Assembly: GCF_902713425.1 (NCBI RefSeq)
Contig: NC_081201.1
Span: 31,090,113 to 31,154,112, forward strand
Direction: 5' to 3'
Source: Acipenser ruthenus
Taxonomy: Eukaryota; Chordata; Actinopteri; Acipenseriformes; Acipenseridae
Length of the DNA stretch: 64,000 nucleotides
How positions within the stretch are numbered: the stretch's first letter is position 1; every line of letters starts with the position of its first letter. The notes beneath the pieces were generated by a model. The model had not been told where the DNA came from. It worked only from the letters and a program-made list of their open reading frames with translations, and did not search any database. A program made the translations under genes and the position numbers. Positions 37,409-49,200 of the stretch are shown one piece after another.

Positions 37409-40400
37409 AATAGAGACAAATTCCAGCCAAGCAATGGTGTCGTTTCACTTTCAAATGTCCATTTAAACAGTGGAAATAGGTTTGAAAACTATTAGAACAG
37501 CAGTGTTGCATATGTAGGTCAGTGCTCTGCATCAGAGTTTAGAGGTTGTCAATTTAATAATACCTGAAGAGTTTTAATTGGTTCAGTGAAGTAATTAAAG
37601 CTATGGTTGTACCAGATATCTGGGCTAGTTGTCCCTTGCTGTGTATTTCTCTGTCCTAAATGAGTAGAAAATCTCCTAATAAAAAGTAACTGAATATTTT
37701 GTGCTGACAGTTCCTGCTGCCGCTGCTGATCGAGAAGCTGGATTCAGATGTACAGAGCTCTAAGCTAGACTCCCTGCAGACGCTGGTAAACACACCACCC
37801 CACTCTCTCTGATTGACAAGCATGGAGCAGCCACTCTGTCTTCAGTGGGGATGCAGTAAGGGAGTAAAGGGGTGGGGGCCTGGCCTGTGCAAAAAGCACT
37901 TGCCTTTTTATAACGTATTGATTTAAATGTCTCTACTAGAAAATAGGCAGTTCCTCTGTTTCAGTAACTTGATTGTTTAGCACAAATCGTAGATGTCTTT
38001 GATTGGCATGGTCCCATGGAGCCATAGCAGAGGTTAGGTCCTGCAATGTAATGAAGTGCAACCTGTCTGAAGTGATGTCATTGGCCCTCTTGTCTAATGT
38101 TCAGCAATGTTCATGCATGAGTTTAGTCAGGTAAAATACAAATAATGCTGTTATTACACCTGTTTGACCTTTACTGCTGAACCCAACCCAACTCAACACA
38201 GTGACATGGGATTAGCCCGGCTGCACAGGTACTCATGAGCTGTATTGATATTTACTCTTTCCCTTGTGTTTCAGGCAGCCTGCGCCGCTGGCTACGGACA
38301 CAAAGAGCTGAAAGAATTCCTGCCGAGTCTCTGGTCATCAGTTCGCAGAGAGGTATGAGATCCAACTCTAAAGTTCACTTTAATACAACGATCATGAAAG
38401 TGTAAAGCACTTATTGGGTCTCATTGCTCGTGGTTGCTCCTTATTCCTGCAGGTGTTCCAGACAGCTAGTGAGAAGGTGGAGAGTGCCGGCCTCTCTGCC
38501 CTGCGCTCCATCACAGCCTGCCTCTCTTGCTCCGTCCTTGACTCTGATTCAGAGGACTCGCTCAACACCTTCCTCGACTTGGTTCTCAAAGGTAATGGAG
38601 CCAAACCAGCTGGTGTTTCTGAATGTTTCAGCAGATTTTATTATTTCACTGATATTTACTGTGTTCTGTTCCCCAGATTGCCAACACCACCTCTGTGAGC
38701 CAGACCTGAAGTTGGTTTGGCCGAGTACAAAACTCCTGCAGACTGCTGCCAGCGCCTCCTACAGGGCGAGTTATAAAATAACAGCTGCAGTGGTGCCATT
38801 GCTGCTGGAGCAGTACAACAACCACACACAGGTAAGGGAAGAGGGACTACTGCAGGAGAATCGCATCAACGCAGGATCTTTTTTCCTTTTTTTCCCCATA
38901 ACTAGTGGATATTTAAAAGTCCATTACTGGCCATGTAATTAATGCTGTCACCTTCACTTGCAGAATGCTCAGCGGCGCACCCTGGTGGAAGTGTTACAGG
39001 GGTTCATCCAGCCCCCACGGGGGAGCCACACTGAGGAGGGAGGTAACACATCTTTAAACCCAGTACATTTATTTTATTCTTTTAGTTTCATACATTCATT
39101 TGCTACAATAATGCTGTCCACTTGTTGCCTCAGATGAAAACCCTCTTACTGGTTACCGGCAGCCCCTGTGTGCCCTGGTGTTCTCAGCTCTCACAGAGTC
39201 AAGCCCCGCACTGCAGACTGCAGCCATTCGGACCCTGACTGCCCTGGGGACCCAGCCAGGTAAGGATTAGTCTGCACAGGTACACAGCTCTCTCGTGGTG
39301 ACACAGTCACAGCCTGAATTCCAAGGTTCCATTTAAAAATAAATTAAAGTCAAACGCTGCTAATGCCTGTGTCCTTCAATTGAGGCTTCAGTTGTTGCTG
39401 GCCCTTAAATGCAACGTAATACACAAGTCTATCTGTCAAGCAGTGTTTTTTCAGTCAACTAAAACGAAAATGGCCAAAAACGTTATCCTTAACTAAATAG
39501 TAAAAGAAACTGAGTAGTTTCCAAAATGAATTATTCAACAAATATCAGCCGTGTGCAAAAAGATTTTTCTGAATTTAGTTAGCTGAAACCAAAACAAAAT
39601 AGTAATCTTACCAACTAAATAAAAACTGACACTGAATTGAAATCCTGAAATTGAAAAAACACTGCTGTCAAGGAAATGTGTATCAACACAAATAATATTT
39701 ATGCTCTGTTGCAACACTGTAGTAGTGTTCCAAGCATGTATTCAACCAGGCAATGTAATCTATGGGGCGAGAGCTGGGAGGGACCTTGGTGCAGAGGATT
39801 AGTGAGCAGGGTTTCCATTCGGTACTCCCACTTCATCCCTGCTCTTGTGTTCCAGGCCTGCTCTCTGGGGAGGATATTGATCTTGCTGCTGATCACCTGA
39901 CTCGACTGGTCCTGCGGGAGGAGGAGCCACAGACCTGGTGGGTTTGCTAGCGACGGGCCTGAGTGAAATACACTGTGTGGGAGAGTCTGCCGCCCGCTTA
40001 TAAATGTGCTATGTGTACGTCTTGTAGTTGTGCCATCCATGTGGGCGTGGATAGTTATTGTGCTATTTGTGTGTATGTGTCTTGCAGTTGAGTGGGTAGT
40101 TAAAGCTTTTCTCTTGTCGTCCCCAGCTCCGCAGCGATGGAAGCTGCTGGCTCTCTGGCTCGTCTGCACCCCACCGCCTTCGCCTCCAGGATGGTCCCGG
40201 CTCTAAAACAAGAGATCTTATCGGGTAGGTTTGGGGGTGGATTTGTTTGTCATGGAGTGGAGCAATAAGGGGGCAGATATTTATAAATTTGGGGCATGAG
40301 AATAATGGTACCATGACTTTCTGGGAGACTTGCTCTGTAATTTCCTTTCTTCTCGTAGAAGCAATGGAGGAGTGCGAGGGCCGCCCCACTGCACAGTCCC

Positions 40401-43400
40401 AGCAGGCACTGCGGCAGCGCAGTCTGAAAACTCTGTCGACGGTATCAACTCACCCCAGCCTTGTCCAGGAGACTGTGCCTATCCTACTGCAGGCCCTCAG
40501 CGTCTCCCACAAAGGTAAAGATCAAGTTCCTCAGGAGAATATCTTTAAAGAGATTCTGAGCTGAAGCTGTTCAGCTAATTTTCTCTACCTGTCTGTCTAC
40601 AGGAAGTTCCAGTTTTGAGCTGGAGGAAGTGGTGTCTGCATGTCGTAGCCTACAGCAAATCGCAGAGCTTGCCAAAGACAGTGAGGAGAGCGGCCGCTAC
40701 TTCCACCAGACTGTCATCCCACGCTTGCTGGGGCTGGCAGTACAGGCCTCCCTACAGGGTATGTGAACCGAACTCAAACTCCATACATTCACCGCTAACA
40801 CGAAAGTAAGCATTTACATGTTACCAATTTGAATTTGAATTAATATTTTTATCTTAATTGAATTAATTGTCCATGCCTAGGTGGAGGTGCCCCAAACCCC
40901 CTGACAGAGGAGAGGGTGCTGTCTGCTATGGTTCCTATCTTCAGTACTGCCTGTGGCTACCTTCACACACAGTGAGTTACTGCGCTTGTCAGAATTCTTG
41001 GAGAATATTCTGTTGGTAGGTCTGCTAACCCTTTGATTCCTGTCTGCAGGCTGGCTGCCCACACTGCATCCCTGGTTCTTTCCCTTTTCTTGGATGGAGA
41101 TACCTCCTTCCTGCCTGAGAATAACATCCCACAGCAATTCCACCTGCTGAAGGTGAGGAACTACATGCCTCTCGCTTTTCAAAGAATGTAGGCACTGTTT
41201 ACCTGAGTACAATATGCACTTCTAATCCTTGCACGCATAACTAAAATGGTAACGCTCAATTTGAATAACCGTGTGGAGTAAAGCAATAGGGCCTGTGGTA
41301 TTATGACATGCAAATGTAATCGGGAGGTGTAACTGTTTAATGTTCCAATTTTCCAGGAGCGATCTAACGGCTGGCCAGAGACTCAACTGGTGTGTCTCCT
41401 GATGGCGTGTGTCTGTTCATTGCCTAAGAGCGTAGGTTCATTTACTTTATTTAACAGTCTGCATCATACACAACAGGGTGTAGCTCATAGAGAGTAACGA
41501 TTCATGCTGTTCTAGATGGAAGTTCCCAATACTGACCGCCTCTTGAGCGAATTGGAGGAGCTGAGCTGTTCCTGTGTCCACCCCTTCACCCACACATCGG
41601 CAGCAAAGTGTTTCGCTGGACTGGTCAACAAACACCCAGCAGGTAAGAGGGGAGCAGTGACCCCTTGCTGAGGATCAAGACAAATATTTGCAACATGCTA
41701 TGACGATCTATTTGTTTACAAAGCGAAACATCAACTGTATTTGTATAACTTTTAAACACTCAATAATCAGATAGATAGCTTAAATCAAGTTTCTTTTTAG
41801 TCATATGTATTGTTGCCGCCCCTTGCCCAATATGTACCCGAGATTAAAATGGGAAGAGAAGCTCAGGACTGGCCCTTTTGAGAGACCTTCTCCTTAGACT
41901 AGCTTTGTTTTCTTGTTATAGGGGAGCAGCTGGACACTATTTTGAAGCGATCTGTGAAGAGGATTGAGTCTGGACTGAGCAGTGACTCGCCAAACAGAAT
42001 ACAGGTTTTCACTCTGCTGCTGTGGGTAAGATACTGGTTAACTGTCTATTTATTTTGTGTTTATTCAGCAGCAGTTGAAACCTATTGGTTGTGGTATGTG
42101 CTGGAGAAGAGAAGGTGTGAGCTGTGCTGTGCTTGTCACTATGCTAGTTATTTGAGTCTTTTGTTTCCCAGGTGTCCAAGGCACTCCTCCTGAGGTACCA
42201 TCCCCTATCCACAACACTTACTGATAAGGTAAGAGGAAAGTTCCTGTAAGCAGTGTACTTGCCTATTTCTTGTGTGTGCTCTTCACTTTTTTTCATTTTA
42301 ATAATCCTATACCAATTTTCTTCCTCTAAGGATAGTCCCATTTTGTTGCAAGTTGATCAAACATAAGTGTTGCGATAAACCAAAGAAAACCAAATCCATT
42401 ACCATTTTCTAGCACTAAGTGTCACTAGATTTCCTTACCAAGCTTCCAGTTTGCCCTTTTGAAATGGCAATTTACATGAGATCATAGGCACAGCAAGTGG
42501 GGTACAGTGTGCTGCAGGCTAATTACTCAAATAATTCAAATACCCCAGAGTAATATGAACATGTTCTCTGTTTGCCAATATAGAGCAGTGTACTGAAACA
42601 CTTCACAAAACTAGGAATCTGTGTAAAAGCTTGAGTGCAGGATCAACATGTAAAAGATGTACATGAAGGCTTGTGAACCTGGAGCTGTCCCTTATCATTC
42701 CAGCTCCTGTCTCTCCTGGTGGACAGAGAGCTGGGCTCCCTGGCTGCCGATGGCTTTGCCCTTCTGATGAATGACTCGACGGATGTTTTAAATCGAGCGT
42801 GCCATGCTGACGTGCGCATGATGTACCGGCAGAGATTCTTCACAGAGACGGCACCCAAATTAGTTCTGGGGTTCAATTGCGCCCCTGAAGGTAACAGAGC
42901 GGAGAAGCATAGCAAACCTCTCATGGGACACATGAGATACACTATATTACTATGTATGCATGCCTTTAATATCAGGATATTTGTTTAGGAATGTATTTTA
43001 AAATGTGAATACAGGATTATAAAGTCACAGCTGTACACTTGCAAGTATTGTTATAGCTTTTATGGATGTCATACTGTCTCAAAGTGTTAAGTACTATAGA
43101 AATTAGATTGTAGCATATTTACAAACTCGGTCATAACAGAAAAGTAACAAAAGCCACAAATATCTGACATTTTATAAGAGCTTCATAAATCTGCATTAAG
43201 ATAATGTCAGCTGTGCACATTTTTTTTTAGAAATAAAGTAGGGTTTGATCAGCAGCTGTTCAGAACAAAAAGTCCTATGATATTACAGCTGTGAACTTAT
43301 TTTAGTTCAAATTGGTCTAGCTGTTCCAGTATGTACTGTTTGAGATGTGGGTCATTTTTTCTACAGAAAGGAAATCCAGCTACTTGAAGGCCCTGTCCCA

Positions 43401-44879
43401 CATCCTCAACAGCTTGCCCAGGCAGGTCCAGATCACAGAGCTACCCTCTGTGAGTATTGATTAAGGGAATCGTGGGCTGTCACCAGAACACCAGATTAAT
43501 TAAACTTGTACTAAAACTTAGAATGGCTCATACTGCCATGCAATGGGAATCCTTTATTATACCCTGCTCACTGTTTTAACCATTTGATTGGGGGAATACA
43601 TTTTAAACTAAAATACAATGTTGCGGTCTTCTATATTATTCCCTAACCTAGTGTTAGCTGCAGCCCCGCCCCACCCCCAATATTGAATTGGATTTTCTCT
43701 CACCTGTCTGCAGCTGCTGCCCCTCCTATTGGAGGCATTGTGTTGTCCAGACCATGGTGTCCAGTTGTCAACCATATCATGCCTACACCCCCTCCTCCTG
43801 GACACCCCGCAAGTCATGACCTCACACCTGGAGACCCTCCTAAGCCGACTCCTGGGGCTGACCGCCAGCCCAGCTATGGTAGGGTGCCTGTTGCTTCTGG
43901 CAGTACACCTTTAATTATCTACATAGCACAATATCCTATAAAATGCACTGTCCTTATAACTGTTAGTGGAAACTGCTGTATTACTTGAGGGTTGGTGTGT
44001 AGTTGCATATCAATTGTGTAGTTAATGGAGTAATTTATTTTTTGTGCTGGATTTTATAATCGGTTTAGATGGTGTTGCATTCTCAACTAACCTACCATTT
44101 TGTTTCACAAATAGCAAACTTATAACATAAATGTAGAAAATGGTGTTAATCAGTCATATCAACTTGATAAATACACACTGCATGTTACAACTCAAGAAGG
44201 CATCCCAATGTTAAAATAAAGAGGCCACTTGATTATTACAGTAGTTTCGAAACTGTTTCTGACAAATGAAACATTTGCATTCTTTACTGAAAATCTAAGC
44301 TGTGTATGTGTGCTGATTTTGTACAGTAGAAAAGTTTTCTGTTTGTCTCCTCACAGAAAGTCCGGGTCATATCTCTGCAGTGCTTGAAGGCACTAACCAG
44401 GCTCCCTGAGCATGTGGTGAGTTCTTGTCCCTCTCGCTCTTCTTAGAAGTGAGGGCCATTTCAGTTTTACTGTAAACTTCTGTTGTATACATTAGTCTGT
44501 CTAACTAAACTACATTTGTTACATTCGGTTTACATTTTCAACAGTAAAACATTAATAGATTTTGTTATTACTTTTTGATAAACCGATGCATTTATTTTGA
44601 GGGTGAAGACAATTGTAAACCCTTAACACTTGAACTCTAAAGTGAGTGTCTGCTGCCTCAGGTGCTGCCGTCCCGCCCGCGGATGCTCCGTGCTCTGGCT
44701 GTGCCTCTGGGTGATAAGAAGCGGCTGGTGAGGAGGGAGGCAGTGCTTGCGCGAGGGGAATGGTGAGTAACAATGAAAAAAAATGATAATAATAACAATG
44801 TAATCCTTCACTGAGGATACATATGTCATCTGAAATATTTCTTTTCTCCAGGTTTTTGCTGGGAAGCCCAGGAAGGTGA
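33086..44879 (+). CDS. MMS19: MMS19, cytosolic iron-sulfur assembly component
   Basis: MMS19 is the HEAT-repeat scaffold of the CIA targeting complex (with CIAO1 and CIAO2B). It hands 4Fe-4S clusters to DNA polymerases, primase and helicases such as XPD. The spliced model gives 1016 aa (human about 1030) and uses 31 coding exons summing to 3051 nt. The start MVGDGALLLGLVEEFV and the C-terminus RREAVLARGEWFLLGSPGR match family ends. The N-terminal half holds LKDHYVITPHVLQGLKAL and NDPHGISREELILSLRAVL; the C-terminal HEAT region holds SAAKCFAGLVNKHPAG and RVISLQCLKALTRLP. Exons: 33086-33173, 33777-33825, 34243-34343, 34920-34995, 35274-35348, 35451-35520, 35742-35870, 36015-36076, 36334-36420, 37711-37785, 38275-38352, 38453-38591, 38677-38831, 38964-39042, 39134-39259, 39856-39937, 40127-40224, 40359-40514, 40603-40758, 40882-40971, 41050-41152, 41357-41431, 41516-41642, 41932-42025, 42172-42228, 42704-42890, 43367-43449, 43714-43878, 44357-44416, 44662-44762, 44852-44879. 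Introns 9 and 15 contain repeats. Confidence 0.98.
36770..37030. repeat. Imperfect inverted repeat, possible decayed foldback MITE
   Basis: The left arm around 36780-36830 (ATCACATTGAAAACC, then ACATAACATGCAT) is mirrored by the right arm around 36970-37020 with about 80-85% identity by eye. Weaker pairing extends outward (CATTCATAA motifs). It lies in MMS19 intron 9 just left of a SINE. The outer ends and target duplication are not clear. Confidence 0.45.
37155..37407 (+). mobile_element. tRNA-derived SINE with ATA/ATT tail (copy 2)
   Basis: Same family as 18254-18530, here on the plus strand in MMS19 intron 9. It has a head GGGGCAGTAGTGTGG, an A box-like TAATGGTTAGGG and a B box GGTTCAATCCC at 37211-37221. 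The 3' tail GCCCTGGACAAGGGCG is followed by AAATAAATAATAATAAT. Compared with copy 1 it lacks about 20 bp in the central body (the region reading ACCTAGATTGCTCCAG in copy 1). Confidence 0.9.
39441..39664. mobile_element. hAT-type MITE with perfect 8-bp target duplication
   Basis: A 224-bp segment in MMS19 intron 15. The ends are inverted repeats CAGTGTTTTTTCA, exact over 13 bp. The element is flanked by CTGTCAAG on both sides (39433-39440 and 39665-39672). The 8-bp duplication and CAG.G ends are hallmarks of hAT elements. The interior is AT-rich and noncoding. Confidence 0.9.
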
Positions 44880-45437
44880 ACTGGCACCTGGGAGACTTCT
44901 TGTAAGATGGACAATCTCACTAGAGAGGCCCGGGGAGTTGGGAGGGCTGCTCGGATGCCCCCATCTCTTAACCCATGTCCAGACTCACTGAGACTCCGGA
45001 CCCAGGCCTCCCGGGCCTTGCTGCACCAGAGCCTTTAACCCTCTTATTAATATCTAGAATTAAAACCTTTATTTAACCTGCTATTCATAAAGAAGCACAC
45101 CAAGACTGCACAGCTAAGTCTACTTCCAAGTGTCCCAGTCACAAATATGGGAACTTTTTAAATGACAGAAGTATTTGTTTTAAACTCATGAGCACAGCCA
45201 AGGAAATTAGAAAGTACTGTAAAGCCATAAATATTTGCAACCAAAATATGACTAATCACACCCATAAAACCTATTTTGCTCCAGAAATGTTGGCGACCTG
45301 TTGCAATATATGAAGTATGTATTGTTAGTGTAATTTGATATTCTTTTTTTTCCCCCCCATACGTGAAACATGCATAAAAGGCTTGCAAATATTTATGACT
45401 TTACAGTATACACAGTATGTCTATAAATTAACATGTC

Positions 45438-45443
45438 AATAAA
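45438..45443 (+). terminator. MMS19: MMS19 poly(A) signal
   Basis: AATAAA about 560 bp past the MMS19 stop, followed by the T-rich TTTTGGTTTTTTTTC. It gives a 3' UTR of about 0.58 kb. Confidence 0.7.
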
Positions 45444-45757
45444 TTTTGGTTTTTTTTCTAAGATTATGGATGCGATTTATTTTCTTCACTGTTTTTATGA
45501 AAAAAGATTGTATTACTGGTATAGAAAAATTAAAAAAAAAACAAAACTTTTACCTCAAATAGATGGAGGCCTAGCCTCTGTCAGGATTAACAAACAAACC
45601 ACCTTGAAGATTTAATTTATTTAAAAAAAGGGGTTATTTTTTAATTATCAAAATCACAGTAACTTTTTAACAAACATCCACAGAAAATGTACATCTCCAA
45701 TTCAAATTTCATTCAGTCGGGGTGGGGTCGAAATTGTAGCAGCCTGGAATGCACACA

Positions 45758-45763
45758 TTTATT
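45758..45763 (-). terminator. ZDHHC16: ZDHHC16 poly(A) signal
   Basis: AATAAA on the minus strand, 520 bp past the ZDHHC16 stop. The convergent MMS19 signal is only about 320 bp away, so the two transcription units end nearly tail to tail. Confidence 0.6.
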
Positions 45764-46282
45764 GCTTCGTTTGGGCCCCAAGGTGCAATAGCAACACAGT
45801 GAGTAGGGTCCAGTTGCAACTTGTTAGCTGCTGTTCACGTCGCCTGTAGCTGGGCACTGTCTTGGAGGGCCTGGCTTAATCAACCTTCCCCTGTTAGACG
45901 CACCTCACACCAAGCTCCTGTCAAGGTCACCTTTACACCCACTCCAGCCTAAATGCTCACTTTACAGTACTTCAATAAAAACAAGCCCCGTACAGACAAG
46001 ATAAAACACTTAAAAATAATGGAAGAAAGGGATGGGATACAACAAAACTACACAGAGGGGTTTGCATAATAAGAAAATATGAACACTGGGATTTCCACAC
46101 AAACACTAAAATCAAACAGAGGTCTCTCTGACCTGTATTTGGCAGAGATGACAGCTGGGTGGGTTACAAGGCGGTCTTGTCTAGAGTGGACCCTCCAGGT
46201 AAGCATTACAGTCCTCAATAATGGGACCAGGAGGGATGGTGAGATGGCTAGTACTTGTTCCTGATGAAATTAGAAGACAGGG

Positions 46283-49200
46283 TTAGACCGCCAGCAAGGT
46301 TCTCCTGGTGGCGGTTGGAGAGTGGGTCCAGGTCAGGCCATCTCCATAAGGAGGGTGTGCCGACGGCAGGAGAACTCGAGTCAGCCAGTGACTGCAGACA
46401 AAAGAGAAACAAGACGAGGATAACGGCTGCTGCAACTTAAGTCGGGGACACACTGCCCCATGCAATCGTCGCATCTCTGGGGGAGGTCGTGTCGCAAAAA
46501 ACACCTCCGACAGCGGGCATCATACACTGCCCGATTGAAATCGCAGGAAGGGACGCACAATTTGTGATTTTTTTTCTGATATTTGATCTGCCCTGGATGC
46601 ATTAAAGTACAGTGGCAATGGGGCAAGTCAATGACAATGCTATCTACAAGGCTGTGTGATCATGAAACCCACATATGACTGGAGACATGCATGCATACAT
46701 TCTATCTCTCTAGTAATACACAACATACATACATGCATTCATACCTACCTACCTACAAACAAGGTATTCCATTGGTTTGTATACAATGTCCGTGCCGATA
46801 CCTTTTGAAAACAAGCCCCATAAGCATTGTACTTAACTATTAGATGAAATATTTACACAACACTTAAAAAATGCTGCTACAACCATGATTCATTTAATAT
46901 TAATAGTGTTTTAATTAAATTATACGTAATCACATTTTTATTTACAATGTAGGGAACATACTGTGTCGAACAAATGCATTATGTTTTCCCTTCATTGTAA
47001 TAAAAACATTACTTGGTATAATTTAATGAAAACACTATTAATAAATACATCGTGGTTATACCACCAGTTTTTAAGTATTGTATTCTGTAAATATTACATC
47101 TAATAGTTAAAATCATAGTATACATCATATACAAACCAATGGAATACCTTGTGTGTGTGTGTGTATATATTAAGAGATACATGCGTGTCTGTCTCCAGTC
47201 ATATGACTGAACGCGGTGAGCCCATTGGTTGCTGACTTTGAGAGTTGCAAGTGGGTATGACACACTGCTCGATGTGAGGGAATTGCATTGCAAAATATTA
47301 AACATGTTTAAACTTTGCGAGCCGATTGAAATCGGTCGGCTGATCCTGTAAAATCGCATCGCATAGCATAACACACTGCCTGATGCGACTGAAAAATCAC
47401 GTCGCTATTGAAGGCATCGGGCAGTGTGTCCTCAACTTACCTGATCATTCTTTAGTGTTGCAGATTTCATTCTCTATAAATGTAAATCCACAGCCTCTTC
47501 TTTACTTAAATAGTTTCCCTCTTGGAATGCTAAACAAGGTTTTACAATATTTACTTCCCTTTTATTAGCACTAGCAATATTACATTTTAATTGTGTTTTG
47601 AACTTCAATTTGGAACATGAAGAATGGAACAAGAGTAGAACCCTTGTTGCTGCTGTAGTTCAAACTCACGCCAATGGTGTAGCTGCACTCTGGTCATGTG
47701 GCCTGCAGCAAAATTATCAGTATGTAGTTTATAGCACTGTATCTGAAATATTTACTAACAAAAAAAGTGAAAAAACTAAAGATTCTCAGTACAATAAAAG
47801 GGAGGCAGGAATAATGTTAATAGTACTTAAAAAGAATGAGAAAACAGATTTTTAAATCATTGGTTAGCAATCTGTTATGTGATGGTGTGTGAAGAGCTTA
47901 CAATATTACCACATGTTACCTTAGTCATTAAAAAGCCGACCCTTCTGTATCCAAACATTTGTATTCACTTGCTATTTATCCAGTTAAATAACACATCTAG
48001 ATCTGAATTGCCTGTAGTGAAGCTGCTCTCACAAATGATCTGTTCTTGCTCAGTTAAACATCTGTAATGATGGTCAGCAACTTGATCACAGAGTAAGATT
48101 ACATCGTAGAATTAAGTAACAGTGGATTTTGTTACCTTTTTGTCTCCACTCCAAAGAACACCTTCCAGTTATTCATTCGACCATAGTGGAAAATATTCTG
48201 GAAAACCTGCCGAAAGAGGAGAGCAGTCTGAGCAGGTTTCTTGTGCACAAACACGTGCTGGATTATTCCCATTGTTTTTCTTCTCCTTATTATTATTATT
48301 ATTATTATTATAATCCAGCACGTGTGTGGAAACTATGCATGTTATTTACTGCATAGGCAGTGAATGGATCCCACAGATCCCACTCCTATTAACTTCATGG
48401 TCTGGGTAGACGCCTTTGTTTTCAGATGGAAGTTGTATGACGCTCAAGACCAGGTCAAACACAGTGTTACTAAATGTTCAAACCACCAGCCAATGCAGAA
48501 CATCCACTCCCTGAAAGCAGCTCTCACCTTGCCCTTCTGAAGCCGGTGCTTTTCCTTGTGGTTGATGTGTCTCTCAATGCTGGTCTCTCCCCGGGAGATG
48601 AGCATTGCATGCCACAGAGTCAGACCTCCCAGAGCTAGTGCCACCGAGCTGCAGGGGGAAGACATGGCAGGAGAAATCTGAGAAAATATAGGAAACAGGA
48701 AAACCGAATCTTCCTCCCTGCACTAATCTCACAGCCACTTAAATATCCTTGATATCCACAAAATTGGCTCAATCACCCAGTGCACCTCACGTTTCAGTTA
48801 GGTCAGGGTTTAACACAGGAAGTGAATGTGTATTGTGGCACGAAAACGCTGGGGGAAAAAAATATGTAAAGGACAGCAGAAAAAACATACTCTGGTGTTA
48901 TTTGGAATTCTCAACATTTGCAATAACTATTCCCCTCACGTCAATGGTATATTCACAGGTGTGAATATGTGAGACCTGTGTCTGTGTTGTCAGGGATTTC
49001 ATCAGCAAGTTTACCTGACTAATACAGTTAGGACCGACTACCCTGCAAAAAATGGGTCATCTGGGCAACGCAAGGTTTCTGGGTTGCCACTGGCAGGGAG
49101 TAAAGCGACTTTTTTTTTTAAACAAATGTTACTGTACCTGCAGAGCACCCATAGGTATATGATGCACTTGTGAAACACCCTCTCCTTGAAGGTGAAGGGA

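Noticed and set aside
39699-40169. 156-codon frame antisense to MMS19
   Set aside because: Overlaps MMS19 exons 16 and 17 on the opposite strand; a shadow of coding sequence and intron DNA.
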